Positions 24,654-33,636 of a DNA stretch of 56,725 nucleotides are shown piece after piece (position 1 is the first letter of the stretch; every line of letters starts with the position of its first letter). The DNA comes from an uncultured Collinsella sp. (lineage in GTDB: Bacteria; Actinomycetota; Coriobacteriia; Coriobacteriales; Coriobacteriaceae): positions 1-56,725 of the forward strand of contig CAUFWM010000004.1 in assembly GCA_959596505.1 (NCBI GenBank). Direction: 5' to 3'. The notes below the pieces were generated by a model, which saw only the letters and a program-made list of their open reading frames with translations, searched no databases and was not told where the DNA came from. Both the position numbers and the translations under genes were made by a program.

Positions 24654-25910
24654 CTACTTGTAATACGTCTTGAACAGCTTAAAGTGACGCAGCTTGGTGT
24701 GCCGCATGCGCAACCAGCGGTTAAAGACAAAATCGCCCTTCATAAACGAAGGATCGGCGGCCTTGCCCTCCTTGGCCAGACGATGCGCCTTCGCACGCAG
24801 CTCGGGGTCCTTGACATACTTGTCAACGACACCCATGGGGACGACCATCCACAGAGCCTCGTCCTGCGCCGTCACAAATTCCGGCTCAAACGGACGGTTA
24901 TAGACGTACTCATCCACCACGTACTTGGCAACGTTAAAGCCGCTGTTGGTGACGTAGTAGTTACTGCGGCCCTGACGCGTGTTGAAGTCGAAGAACTTAA
25001 ACGAACCATCGCGTTGGTCGTACTTGACGTCGAAGTTGGAGAAGCCCGTGAACTTAAGGTCCTCAAGCAGCTTGCGCACGCCACCCATGAGCTCGTCGTT
25101 GGGCTCGGTGATGATGCAGGCGTGGTTGCCGACACCATGGGGCTGATGCTCCTCGAGCAGCACGTGACCCAGGCACATCATGCGAACCTTGCCGTTGCGG
25201 TCGGAATAACTGGTAAGCACGCGCATGTACTCGTCGTTGCCGGGCACGCGGTCCTGCAAGATGAGGTCATCGGTGTAGCCACTGGCGTACACATCGCGAA
25301 TGACCTGCTCCAGCTCGGCGCGATCGGCAATCTCGTAGGCCTTCTTCTGGCCCTCGAACTCGTGCTCCCACCACATGATGCCGTCAGAGGGCTTCAGAAT
25401 CATCGGGAAGGGAAAGTCGATCTGGTCGAGCACCTCGGCGGAAGCCTCGCCCTGGGCGTTGAGCATCGCCATGGTAAAGGTAAACGTGTGCGGATAGGGC
25501 ACACCGTGCTTCTCGCACAGCTCGTAGAAGATCTCCTTCTTCTGGCACTGCTCGAGCATGCTGTAGGGCGCATAGGGCGCGATGACGTTGGAGGCAAGCT
25601 GGCCGGCATCCTGAGCCTGTGCGGCAAGCGCGACGTAGTTATCGCCGCAGCCCATGAGGATAATCTTCCTATCGGGATTGGCCTGTGCAATGCCGTTGAC
25701 GGTCTCGATCATGACCGGCATGGTGTCGATATCCACATTGGGCGTATAGTCGATAATCTGGCTGCGGTATGCAGGACCCGTCTGATACTTGCCAAAGACC
25801 AGGCTCTTGACCTGATACTCCTCGTAGAAGGCGCGCGCCACCGAATAGGCGTTGATATCGCCGCCGAGCAGCACGGGTATAAACTCGCGCTCTGTAAACT
25901 GCAATGCCAT
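24654..25910 (-). CDS. ATP-grasp ligase, D-aspartate ligase type
   Basis: A 418-residue carboxylate-amine ligase. The N-terminal domain opens FIPVLLGGDINAYSVARAFYEEYQ; the ATP-grasp core is recognisable from PMILKPSDGIMWWEHEFEGQKKAY and, near the end of the domain, GFSNFDVKYDQRDGSFKFFDFNTRQGRSNYY, with the metal-binding Asp and Asn residues in DFNTRQGRS. Family members include the E. faecium ligase that couples D-Asp to the side-chain amine of the third stem residue. The racemase directly downstream supplies the matching substrate. Exact acceptor (Lys or Orn) cannot be read from sequence. The ATG at 25910 has TAGGAAG upstream. Confidence 0.8.
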   Translation of the reverse strand: MALQFTEREFIPVLLGGDINAYSVARAFYEEYQVKSLVFGKYQTGPAYRSQIIDYTPNVDIDTMPVMIETVNGIAQANPDRKIILMGCGDNYVALAAQAQDAGQLASNVIAPYAPYSMLEQCQKKEIFYELCEKHGVPYPHTFTFTMAMLNAQGEASAEVLDQIDFPFPMILKPSDGIMWWEHEFEGQKKAYEIADRAELEQVIRDVYASGYTDDLILQDRVPGNDEYMRVLTSYSDRNGKVRMMCLGHVLLEEHQPHGVGNHACIITEPNDELMGGVRKLLEDLKFTGFSNFDVKYDQRDGSFKFFDFNTRQGRSNYYVTNSGFNVAKYVVDEYVYNRPFEPEFVTAQDEALWMVVPMGVVDKYVKDPELRAKAHRLAKEGKAADPSFMKGDFVFNRWLRMRHTKLRHFKLFKTYYK

Positions 25911-26224
25911 GGAAACTTCCTATCATCAACTGCCCGTACGATGGGCGGTCTTTATGCAACTGGTTTATTCTAGCGTGCCAAACCGCCGCTTCCCAAAGTT
26001 CCACCATATCTATGGCGAGCAGGCGCTTATGATCGAGCCCGCAGGGTTCCGTAACGTTAAAGTTGAACTCTATGGTTTCTTAACAATTCACTATAACTGC
26101 AGGTCAAGGCCAAAACCTCAAGTTCAACTTGACCCTTTAGAACCTTTAAGGTTCAAGTTGAGGTCGAAAGCAGTAGTAGAATACCTTTCGAACTATAACC
26201 TACGATTGATTGCAGAGGGACTGG
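25911..26224 (+). promoter_or_regulatory. Regulatory region with TCAAGTT-type repeats
   Basis: This divergent 314-base gap has no gene. TCAAGTT-C-AACTTGA at 26118-26132 is a perfect 15-base palindrome. Related half-sites lie at about 26059-26069 (AAAGTTGAACT) and 26151-26163 (GTTCAAGTTGAGG). All resemble CTTGAACTT-like sequence, so a dimeric repressor or activator probably binds here to control the secreted protein gene at 26225, the ligase gene, or both. Confidence 0.55.
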
Positions 26225-27358
26225 ATGCAGCATTCGAACCATCGTACCGCAGCGCTCATCGCGTCGAAGCCGGCTCGTATCATCACGAGCGCCGCGCTCG
26301 CCGTTGCACTGACGGCCGCGCCGATGCTCTCCCCCGTCACAGCCTATGCCGCCTCGCAGGCAACGCAGGATCAGCTTTCCGCTGCCCAGCAGAAAATCGA
26401 AACCGCCACGAGTGCCTACAACGAAGCCCGCACCAAGCTCGAGGATCTGCAGAAGCAAATCGACACTAACGAGGCAAGCATCGAGAAGATCGAAGCCGAA
26501 CTTCCCGATCAACAGGCCAAGGCGAGCTCCGCCATGCGCGATCTGTATAAGTACCAGAAGGGCACCAACCCCATCGTGAGCTTCCTGGTCAACGCGCAGA
26601 GCCTGGGCGAGTTCATCACCACCTGCAAGTACACCAACCAGATCACGAGCTCAAGCGTCGACGAGATCGAAGAGCTCAACAAGATGCAGACCGAGCTCGA
26701 GCAGAACAAGACCGAGCTCGAGCAGGCCAAGTCCCAACTCGAGACCGAGCAGAAAACCGCCGAGGACGCACTGGCACAGGCCCAGCAGCTTCGCAGCGAA
26801 GCCCAGGCAAAGGCCGAGCAGGAGAATGCCGCCGAGCTGGCCAAGCTCGAGGCCGACAAGACCGCTGCCGCCGAGAAGCTCTCGGGCGAGGGCGTGAGCG
26901 GCAACAACTCCAACAGCCAGGCCAATAACGCCAACACCACCATCGACACCACGGTGAACAGCTCCAATACCGGCAACTCCGATTACGACTCGTTTATCAA
27001 CGAGTGGACGAGTCGCATCGACAACTACCTCGCCGGCTCCCCCATGGCAGGTCAGGGTTACAACTTTGCTGTGGCAGCCTGGAACACCGGTGTTGACCCT
27101 CGCTGGTCTCCCGCTATCGCCTGCATCGAGAGCAGCAAGGGCCTCTATTGTGCCGGCTCCTATAACGCCTGGGGCTGGAGCGCCCGCGGCGGCGGCTGGC
27201 GGAGCTTTGGTAGCTGGAGCGAGGGCGTCTCTGCCCACGTTGCCTACCTGGGCGCCAACTATGGCTCCACGCTTACCCCGGCAGCCGCCAAAAAGTACTG
27301 CCCGCCCACGTGGCAGGACTGGTACAACAAGGTTGCAACCCAGATGAACCGCATCTAA
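26225..27358 (+). CDS. Secreted coiled-coil protein with lysozyme-like C-terminal domain
   Basis: A 377-residue exported protein. A twin hydrophobic signal peptide (IITSAALAVALTAAPMLSPVTAYA) ends at AYAAS. Residues about 40-225 form a long coiled coil of the NlpC/PcsB-type wall-hydrolase kind (QDQLSAAQQKIETATSAYNE onward, with repeated EL.QNKTELEQAKSQLE). An Asn/Ser/Thr-rich linker follows. The last 100 residues, with GVDPRWSPAIACIESSKGLYCAG, NAWGWSARGGGWRSFGS and HVAYLGANYG, look like a lysozyme/transglycosylase-like fold in which the Glu of CIESSKG would be catalytic. It probably cleaves peptidoglycan during growth or separation. The ATG at 26225 has AGAGGGA five bases before it. Confidence 0.8.
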   Translation: MQHSNHRTAALIASKPARIITSAALAVALTAAPMLSPVTAYAASQATQDQLSAAQQKIETATSAYNEARTKLEDLQKQIDTNEASIEKIEAELPDQQAKASSAMRDLYKYQKGTNPIVSFLVNAQSLGEFITTCKYTNQITSSSVDEIEELNKMQTELEQNKTELEQAKSQLETEQKTAEDALAQAQQLRSEAQAKAEQENAAELAKLEADKTAAAEKLSGEGVSGNNSNSQANNANTTIDTTVNSSNTGNSDYDSFINEWTSRIDNYLAGSPMAGQGYNFAVAAWNTGVDPRWSPAIACIESSKGLYCAGSYNAWGWSARGGGWRSFGSWSEGVSAHVAYLGANYGSTLTPAAAKKYCPPTWQDWYNKVATQMNRI

Positions 27359-27367
27359 GATCAACGT

Positions 27368-27399
27368 CAAAGGGCCCCAATTGGGGCCCTCTTTCTTTT
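27368..27399. terminator. Bidirectional terminator
   Basis: AGGGCCCCAATTGGGGCCCT followed by CTTTCTTTT on the plus strand. Confidence 0.8.
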
Positions 27400-28780
27400 A
27401 CGCGACGGAGGTATCGACGACGCCAGTCGCGTTTGCAATGGCAACAATGATAATCATTACCAACAAGAGCACACCCATAGCCTTGAGCCAGAGCTTTGCA
27501 AGCTTTTTACCGCGGTATCTATCGAGTAGCTCAAACCGCCGGCGAAGGCGGCGTTTGTCGAGCATCACAAAATGAATGAGCACTACGAGACCATCGACGA
27601 AGATAAAATACTCAATCGCGAGAAACCACATCGGGTAGTTTTGGTTGGCGCCCGTAGGATGAAAAACGGCAAAATGGCTTCCGGCAAAGAAAACAAGTAG
27701 CGAAAGATAGACGAATGCGTTCCAAATGCGCCCAACGGTGTCGGGAATGCGGGAGAGTAAATTCGGGCGCTCAGGCACCAACGGCAATCCACCCTGAGAC
27801 TGATCCGTGGGGAGCACGGGCGCAGGGCACACGGCTCGCCGCTCCGGAGGCTCTTGGAAGGAAGCAGTATTCGGCGCGGACGACGCATACGATGCGCGTG
27901 CAGCGTGCCCTAGCGCCTTCGCGCTTGCAAAGCGCTTGTCCGGATCGAGCGCCATCGCCATGCAAATAACATCGGCAAGCGAGGCGGGGACGTCACGTGC
28001 CTCGCATTGCTCGCGCATGTTCCGACCTGGCTTGGGATCGGCCCCCGTCAGACAAAAGAACAGCAGGGCACCGAGCGCATAGACATCGCTGCGCACGCTC
28101 GTCTGACCAAAACCATATTGCTCGGGCGGCGCATAGGGACGCGTGCCAAACTTAACGGTATCGGCATCGGCTCCCTCGCGCCACACGCGAGCGATTCCCA
28201 AATCGATAATCACCAGCGATGAAAACGTCATGCCCGTATCGGGCGTATAGCTCGCGCCCGATACGATGATATTCGAGGGCTTTAGGTCGCGATGGATCAC
28301 CGGAGCGGCCATCTCCCCCGCCGACGCAAAGCCGGCATGGAGCTCCGCAACTGCATCACAAAGGGCGCCAAACAGCTCACAAGCATAATCGGGCGTCGCA
28401 CCCAAACGCCTCACCAAGGCCCCGAGCGTTTCGCCTTCGATGTATTCCATGACCACGCAAAGTTCGTCGCCCACGCGGCGGCAATCGACAATCCGAGGCA
28501 AGTGCTCGTAACGTCGCCCGGCATGTTGGGCCGCAAACAGGCGTTCATACGCCCCGCCAATCTGGGCCGACGCATCGATGCACTTGCGAACAAAGGGGCC
28601 AAGAGATCCTCCGCCGGAGCCCTCAAAGTACACGAGCTCGGTCGTCTCGACGTTGGAGTGCTTGAGCACACGGTCTACGCGATAGCTGTCATCACGCTCA
28701 AGTGACGCCAGGTGTCCGGCGAGCGCAGCGGTCAGCTCATCATCGGAATATGTTGGGCTCTGAGTATCCATAGCGTCCAT
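27398..28780 (-). CDS. Membrane-anchored serine/threonine protein kinase
   Basis: A 460-residue protein with a Hanks-type kinase domain in the first 300 residues and two or three hydrophobic segments in the last 130. The kinase domain has YIEGETLGALVRRLG, VIHRDLKPSNIIVSG near residue 160, VIIDLGIARVWREG (DLG in place of DFG) and FGTRPYAPPEQYGFGQTSVRSDVYALGALLFF. A standard GxGxxG loop is degenerate, with EGSGGGSLG in roughly the right place, but the VRKCI region can supply the conserved Lys. All essential residues appear present, so activity is likely. Two MDxMD-type starts are possible, three codons apart. An HTH gene and an FxLYD gene lie beside it. Confidence 0.88.
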   Translation of the reverse strand: MDAMDTQSPTYSDDELTAALAGHLASLERDDSYRVDRVLKHSNVETTELVYFEGSGGGSLGPFVRKCIDASAQIGGAYERLFAAQHAGRRYEHLPRIVDCRRVGDELCVVMEYIEGETLGALVRRLGATPDYACELFGALCDAVAELHAGFASAGEMAAPVIHRDLKPSNIIVSGASYTPDTGMTFSSLVIIDLGIARVWREGADADTVKFGTRPYAPPEQYGFGQTSVRSDVYALGALLFFCLTGADPKPGRNMREQCEARDVPASLADVICMAMALDPDKRFASAKALGHAARASYASSAPNTASFQEPPERRAVCPAPVLPTDQSQGGLPLVPERPNLLSRIPDTVGRIWNAFVYLSLLVFFAGSHFAVFHPTGANQNYPMWFLAIEYFIFVDGLVVLIHFVMLDKRRLRRRFELLDRYRGKKLAKLWLKAMGVLLLVMIIIVAIANATGVVDTSVA

Positions 28781-28866
28781 AATAACGCAGGGCGCGGACG
28801 CCCCATGACGCCCGTGCCCTGCACGTTCTAAATATCGTGAACGGCGCTTCCGCCGGCAGCCAACCG

Positions 28867-29289
28867 TTAGCTCACCGTCTCCTCACCAAAGCGATACAGC
28901 TCCTCGTTCACCTTTTGCAGGCTGCAGCCACGATCGATACAGAAAATGATGATGGCGTCACGGCGGTCCTTGCAGTTGAGGACATTGGCGCCCGCCGCCG
29001 ACAAGGCGCGGTTGGTCTCCTTGAGCGTCAGCGCCATGGCAAAGGCAATCTGCAGCACCTTATTGCGGCTCGGATGCCGCGCACCGGTAAAGATCTGATA
29101 GCCAAACGTCTCGTTGAGGTCGGCCATACGCACCACGCGCGAGCGCTCCAGCCCCTTTTCTTCCAAAAGCTGTTTCAGATACTCCGAAAGTGACGGGGCG
29201 GTAAAGTCGTGCTCTTTGATATAGCCCTCGATACTCGGGGCATCGAGCAGCTCGTTGAGCAACTCTTCCGTTAGCTTCTTATCGGGCAT
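28867..29289 (-). CDS. XRE-like helix-turn-helix protein beside the kinase
   Basis: A 140-residue protein, MPDKKLTEELLNELLDAPSI..., with a Cro/C1-like DNA-binding region around LSEYLKQLLEEKGLERSRVVRMADLNETFGYQIFTG and a following helix containing NKVLQIAFAMALTLKETNRALSAAG. It resembles the small HTH proteins often encoded next to Hanks kinases in gut Actinobacteria and Firmicutes; I recall that pairing but cannot name the family with certainty. It is upstream of the kinase on the same strand, so it is a likely substrate or regulator of it. Confidence 0.65.
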   Translation of the reverse strand: MPDKKLTEELLNELLDAPSIEGYIKEHDFTAPSLSEYLKQLLEEKGLERSRVVRMADLNETFGYQIFTGARHPSRNKVLQIAFAMALTLKETNRALSAAGANVLNCKDRRDAIIIFCIDRGCSLQKVNEELYRFGEETVS

Positions 29290-29335
29290 ACGGCCTCACC
29301 CCCAGCTCGCATAGTAACCATGTTTTTAATTCTAG

Positions 29336-29779
29336 TTAAAAACCGCTCACGTCAGAACGTTCCCAGCTGGCAACCTGATCGGGAGATACCGTGCTCATCG
29401 CTTCGAACTTCCAGGTGCCGCCCGCTTTGAGATGGTTGGTGTTCGCAAGAGCCGTTCCCACCTGATTGCCGTCTGCGTCATACAGAACATACTCAATCTG
29501 AATGTAGCTTTGCTCTTTATCCGTATTATTGGTCAACGTGCCAGTGATCTTATACGCAAACTGATTAGACGTATCACCGGCCTCATCCGAAACCGTATAG
29601 GGTTCTTGTGCCTCTTTTTGCTCCTCGACTTGCTGGGTCTGTTCGGCAGGCTTTGCTGCATCACCCGTAGACGAATCAGACGAGTTACCGCCCATAGAAC
29701 CCACAACGCCGGCAACAACGAGCACCACGATGACGCCCAGAATGATCTTGCCGATCGGCTTCTTTCCCTCTTTTGCCAT
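29336..29779 (-). CDS. FxLYD domain membrane protein
   Basis: A 147-residue protein with a lysine-rich N-terminus, one membrane segment (IILGVIVVLVVAGVVGSM), a Ser/Thr/Gln/Glu linker, and an extracellular FxLYD-like domain: YKITGTLTNNTDKEQSYIQIEYVLYDADGNQVGTALANTNHLKAGGTWKF. Such domains are small beta folds found on the surface of many Gram-positive bacteria. It probably forms a unit with the HTH and kinase genes, 46 bases away, and could be an output or sensor component. Confidence 0.8.
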   Translation of the reverse strand: MAKEGKKPIGKIILGVIVVLVVAGVVGSMGGNSSDSSTGDAAKPAEQTQQVEEQKEAQEPYTVSDEAGDTSNQFAYKITGTLTNNTDKEQSYIQIEYVLYDADGNQVGTALANTNHLKAGGTWKFEAMSTVSPDQVASWERSDVSGF

Positions 29780-29851
29780 TATGCATCCTTCCTACGATCC
29801 GGCTACCGTGCCGGCACACAGCACATCGTAGGAGGCAGCGAGCTCAAATTC

Positions 29852-29868
29852 ATTAGCTGGGAGCTAAT
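29852..29868. repeat. Small inverted repeat in a divergent promoter region
   Basis: ATTAGCT-GGG-AGCTAAT, a perfect 7-bp palindrome between the FxLYD gene and the flavoenzyme gene; possible operator. Confidence 0.35.
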
Positions 29869-29937
29869 GTCGCAGCACAGCTTGCCACCTGGCACTCATT
29901 GAGTCTTTTTTCCTTCACCGAACTCACTCCTTTGTTG

Positions 29938-29965
29938 TTGACTATTAAACATTTAGACGTAAACT
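29938..29965 (+). promoter_or_regulatory. Promoter of the flavoenzyme/AcnX cluster
   Basis: TTGACT (29938-29943) and TAAACT (29960-29965), 16 bases apart. Transcription would start near 29972, just ahead of the ribosome binding site used for the TTG start at 30002. Confidence 0.6.
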
Positions 29966-30001
29966 GCTTTGTTACCTTGTCAACATCTGAAAGGAACCTC
30001 A

Positions 30002-32323
30002 TTGGGAAAAGACGTACTGGTGCAGCAACTCATCGACTCATTCGACAGCTGGCCCGCCAAAAATTCCGGTTGCGGATCGTCACGCATGACACAAGAGCTC
30101 TATCCTTTTGACAAGCTCTTCTCTCCCATCAAAATTAACAAGCTCACCGTCAAAAACCGCATTGTCATGGCACCGATGGGCAATATCGACATGTGCGAGG
30201 AAACTGGCCGCCCCAGTGACATGATGCTGCAGTACTTTTTCGCCCGCGCCAAAGGCGGCTGCGGCCTCATCACAACAGGACTCGTACCGGTAAGCCACGG
30301 CATCGATACCACGGTCACCGAGCTGGACAAGCTCACCTATTTCCCGCGCATCGATCGAAGCCGAACCGTTATGGCAGGCTGGCGCGACCTTGCCCAAGGT
30401 GTCCATGCCTTCGGATCGCGCATTTTTGTCCAGCTTACGGCCGGACTCGGCCGCGTGGGCAACCCGCAATGCCTCATCACGCAAAAGAAGTTTCCGGTCT
30501 CGGCGAGTTTCTTGCCTAACTACTACATCCCCGCCATTCCATGCATGCGCCTCTCGGACCAAAAGCTGCGCCGTATCGTAAACAATATCGGCCAAGCGGC
30601 GGCCGATGCTCATGCCATGGGCATCGATGGCGTCTATTTGCACGGGCACGAGGGTTATCTTATCGAGCAGCTCGGAAACCCCGCCTTTAACCATCGCAAG
30701 CTTGGACGTTATGCCGATTGGCGTCAGTTTGGCCTCGATATGATCAAAGAAATCCGTCGCCGCGTTGGGCCCGACTACCCCATCATGTACCGCATCGACC
30801 TTTCGCTTGCACTCGAGGAAACCTATGACGAGCAGGTCATGAATTCGACCTATCTGGGACGCATGCGCGGCGGCCGCACAGTCGAACAGACCCTGGGTTA
30901 TATGGAAGAGCTCGTGGCGGCGGGAGTAGACATCTTTGACGTCGACCTTGGTTGCTATGACAACTGGTGGATGCCCCACCCGCCTGCGAGCATGCCCGCA
31001 GGCTGCTTCGTTCCCGTGGCGCGCGCCGTTCGGGAGCGCTTTGCCGCCGACAATATCCGCTCCAATGCCGGCCTTCCCATACCCGTTGTCGCGGTGGGTA
31101 AGTTGGGCTACCCCGACATTGCCGAACGCGCCCTTCGCAATGGCGACGCCGATATGATCATGCTCGGACGCCCGCTGCTTGCGGATCCCGAGTGGCCCAA
31201 CAAGGCGTACGCCGGTCGTGTGGCAGATATTCGCCCCTGCATCGGATGCCAGGAAGGATGCCTCAACGAGTTTGTCGAAGGGGGCCATCCGCAGTGTGCC
31301 GTCAATCCACGCTGCAGCTTTGAATACCTCATGCCCCAGACACCCGCTCCCGCCATAGAACCCAAACGCATAGCGGTGATAGGAGCCGGACCCGCCGGGA
31401 TGGTCTGTGCGCTAATCGCCGCGCGTCGTGGCCACGACGTAAAGCTCATCGACGCCGAAGATGAACTTGGAGGAAAACTCCTCTCCGCCAGCGCCGCCCG
31501 GATCAAGTTCGACCTCGATAATTACCGCTCCTATCTTGTTCGACAGGTGCGCGAGCAGACAGAAAAACCCAACGGGAACCTGACGCTCGAGCTTGGACGG
31601 GCAGCACGCGCCGAAGATCTTGCAAAAGCAGGCTTCGACGCAATCGTGTGTGCAACAGGCACTTCCAATGCGATCCCGCCCATCCCCGGCCTTACGGAGC
31701 TTGCAGCATCGGGCCATGCCGTGCAGGCAACGCAGTTACTGCGCCAACCCGCGCTGCTTGGCAACACCAAAACCGTCGCCATCATTGGCGGAGGGGCCGT
31801 GGGCTGCGAGGTTGCTCAATGGCTCACCGTCGAACACGGCATACCACAGGTCAGCGTAATTGAAATGCTGCCTCACATGATGCAGGGCGCCTGCACGGCA
31901 AATCGCGGCCACCTACTCCATACGCTCAGGGGACGCAATGTGCGGCTCCTCAATATGACACGCGTCGAGCGCGCGGAAGTCGGCGGCAAACGCGAGTCTG
32001 GAGCCCCATCGAGGTGTGCGCGTCTCCACTTGAGTCGCAACTGCCACAAAAACGTTCCCGACCCCTACGTCTCGTGGTCACCGGTCTTGCCCGAGAACGT
32101 CGAAAACCCGCTTGCACCCAAAATCGGCAACGACTGGAAGTCACTCGAGCTAACCTGCGACTTGGTAATCATTGCCTGCGGCGGACACCCCGACGACGCG
32201 CTGTTCTACAAACTGCAGCAGACGCACGCCGCTGACGAGCTGCATAACATCGGCGATGGGTTTGCGCCCGGCCGTGTGCTCGAAGCGGTCCGTGCGGCAT
32301 ACCGACTCGGCACCAATATCTAA
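30002..32323 (+). CDS. Old-yellow-enzyme-like flavin/Fe-S/FAD oxidoreductase
   Basis: A 773-residue multidomain enzyme of the 2,4-dienoyl-CoA reductase/trimethylamine dehydrogenase type. Residues about 30-400 are a TIM barrel binding FMN (NRIVMAPMGNIDMCEETGRPS, GIDGVYLHGHEGYLIEQ, VGKLGYPDIAERALRNGDADMIMLGRPLLADPEW). Cys413, Cys416, Cys420 and Cys432 bind a [4Fe-4S] cluster. Then an FAD/NAD(P) domain starts with AVIGAGPAGMVCALIAARRG near residue 457 and has AIIGGGAVGCEVAQWL later. I prefer TTG 30002, with AAAGGA upstream; ATG 30086 (MTQELYPF) fits the conserved region but lacks a ribosome binding site. It starts a co-directional cluster with AcnX, M20 peptidase and MFS genes. The substrate is not known; reduction of an activated double bond is the family theme. 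Confidence 0.82.
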   Translation: MGKDVLVQQLIDSFDSWPAKNSGCGSSRMTQELYPFDKLFSPIKINKLTVKNRIVMAPMGNIDMCEETGRPSDMMLQYFFARAKGGCGLITTGLVPVSHGIDTTVTELDKLTYFPRIDRSRTVMAGWRDLAQGVHAFGSRIFVQLTAGLGRVGNPQCLITQKKFPVSASFLPNYYIPAIPCMRLSDQKLRRIVNNIGQAAADAHAMGIDGVYLHGHEGYLIEQLGNPAFNHRKLGRYADWRQFGLDMIKEIRRRVGPDYPIMYRIDLSLALEETYDEQVMNSTYLGRMRGGRTVEQTLGYMEELVAAGVDIFDVDLGCYDNWWMPHPPASMPAGCFVPVARAVRERFAADNIRSNAGLPIPVVAVGKLGYPDIAERALRNGDADMIMLGRPLLADPEWPNKAYAGRVADIRPCIGCQEGCLNEFVEGGHPQCAVNPRCSFEYLMPQTPAPAIEPKRIAVIGAGPAGMVCALIAARRGHDVKLIDAEDELGGKLLSASAARIKFDLDNYRSYLVRQVREQTEKPNGNLTLELGRAARAEDLAKAGFDAIVCATGTSNAIPPIPGLTELAASGHAVQATQLLRQPALLGNTKTVAIIGGGAVGCEVAQWLTVEHGIPQVSVIEMLPHMMQGACTANRGHLLHTLRGRNVRLLNMTRVERAEVGGKRESGAPSRCARLHLSRNCHKNVPDPYVSWSPVLPENVENPLAPKIGNDWKSLELTCDLVIIACGGHPDDALFYKLQQTHAADELHNIGDGFAPGRVLEAVRAAYRLGTNI

Positions 32324-32344
32324 CACGAAAGGATGGGCTCACAG

Positions 32345-33622
32345 ATGAACCTGACCTCCCAACAACAAGCCCTGCTCGACGGCGCCAAGGGCCCCGCTAT
32401 GGCCAAAGTGGTCAAGACCCTCGTTATGTACGGCGAATGCTTTGGCGCCGAGCGTATGGTTCCCGTGACCGGCGCAAACGGTCATCTTGTCACAAGTTTT
32501 GGCCTCTCCATGCTCGGTCCAGTCTATGACCTTATGGATGAGCTGCTGAAAGACGGCGCCCTGTCCGGTCAGTCATTCTCGGTCGACCCGAGGCCCCTCG
32601 ACCCCGCCGTCCCGGCCAACCCGCTGCAAAAGCTGCTGTTCAAGATTATGTATTCCAAACAAGACGATTATGAGGCACAGCTGCGCAGCATGGGTCTATT
32701 GGACAACGATGCTTTCACCTGCACCTGTTACCAGCCCGAGGTTGGCAATCGACCTCGGCGTGGCGACATCCTAAGCTGGGCAGAAAGCAGCGCCGTGGTC
32801 TTTGCCAACTCCGTGCTGGGCGCTCGCTGCAATCGCAACTCCGGCATCATCGAGATGTTCGGCTCAATTGCCGGCTTTGTCCCGGAATTCGGCCTGCTCA
32901 CCGATGAGGGCCGCAAGGCGACCTGGATCATCGAAGTCGACTGTAAGCGCAAGCCCGAAGCGCAAGTGCTTGGCAGCGCCATTGGCATGAAGGTGACGGA
33001 AGACGTCCCTTACATTAAAGGCCTCGACCGCTGGCTTGGCCGCGAACTCACACCCGGCACGCAGGACTACCTTAAGGACATGGGCGCCGCCAGCGCATCG
33101 AACGGCGCTGTCGGGCTCTACCACGTGGACGGCATCACGCCCGAGGCCGTCGAACAAGGCGAACACCTCATAGCACCAGACGTCCAAATCTATCGCATTG
33201 ACGACGCCGAGCTGGAACGCATCCGCTCGAGCTACCCCGTTATGTGGAAGAACCCGGGCGCGCGCCCCAAGCTTGCCTTCATCGGCTGCCCCCACCTCTC
33301 GTCTGCACAACTCGCCCATTGGGCAGACGCCATCTGCGATGGGCTGAGCGCCTCCGGCAAGTGCCGCGTGCAAGTACCCACCGTACTGACCGCCGCCCCA
33401 TCCGTGGCAGACGCCTTCCGCAAGACTGCGGCATACAGACGCCTCTCGACTACCGGTGCCGTCGTCTCGAGCATCTGCCCGCTTATGTACACCAACAACC
33501 CGCTGTGCGGCAGCATGCCCATCATCACCAACTCCAACAAGTTGCGTACGTACTCGGCATCGCGCTACTACACCGACGACGAGGTGCTCGCCTACGTCAC
33601 CACCGGAAAACCAATCAAATAG
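32345..33622 (+). CDS. Aconitase X large (catalytic) subunit
   Basis: A 425-residue AcnX catalytic-domain protein (formerly DUF521). MNLTSQQQALLDGAKGPAMAKVVKTLVMYGECFGAERMVPV is the family N-terminus; FTCTCYQPEVGNRP and FANSVLGARCNRNSG carry conserved cysteines for the iron-sulfur centre, and AFIGCPHLSSAQLAHWADAI and ICPLMYTNNPLCG complete the set. AcnX enzymes dehydrate small hydroxy acids: mevalonate-5-phosphate in archaea, cis-3-hydroxyproline in some bacteria. The small subunit follows as a separate gene. The substrate here is not indicated by sequence. Start at 32345 is preferred; an ATG four codons earlier directly abuts the AAAGG site. Confidence 0.9.
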   Translation: MNLTSQQQALLDGAKGPAMAKVVKTLVMYGECFGAERMVPVTGANGHLVTSFGLSMLGPVYDLMDELLKDGALSGQSFSVDPRPLDPAVPANPLQKLLFKIMYSKQDDYEAQLRSMGLLDNDAFTCTCYQPEVGNRPRRGDILSWAESSAVVFANSVLGARCNRNSGIIEMFGSIAGFVPEFGLLTDEGRKATWIIEVDCKRKPEAQVLGSAIGMKVTEDVPYIKGLDRWLGRELTPGTQDYLKDMGAASASNGAVGLYHVDGITPEAVEQGEHLIAPDVQIYRIDDAELERIRSSYPVMWKNPGARPKLAFIGCPHLSSAQLAHWADAICDGLSASGKCRVQVPTVLTAAPSVADAFRKTAAYRRLSTTGAVVSSICPLMYTNNPLCGSMPIITNSNKLRTYSASRYYTDDEVLAYVTTGKPIK

Positions 33623-33636
33623 GAAGGCGACTCCTC

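Noticed and set aside
23808..25973. A 721-codon plus-strand open frame covering the racemase and ligase genes
   Set aside because: It is antisense to two recognisable enzymes, its translation is low-complexity His/Val/Leu/Asp-rich, and it has no family features. High-GC codon bias commonly leaves such antisense frames open.
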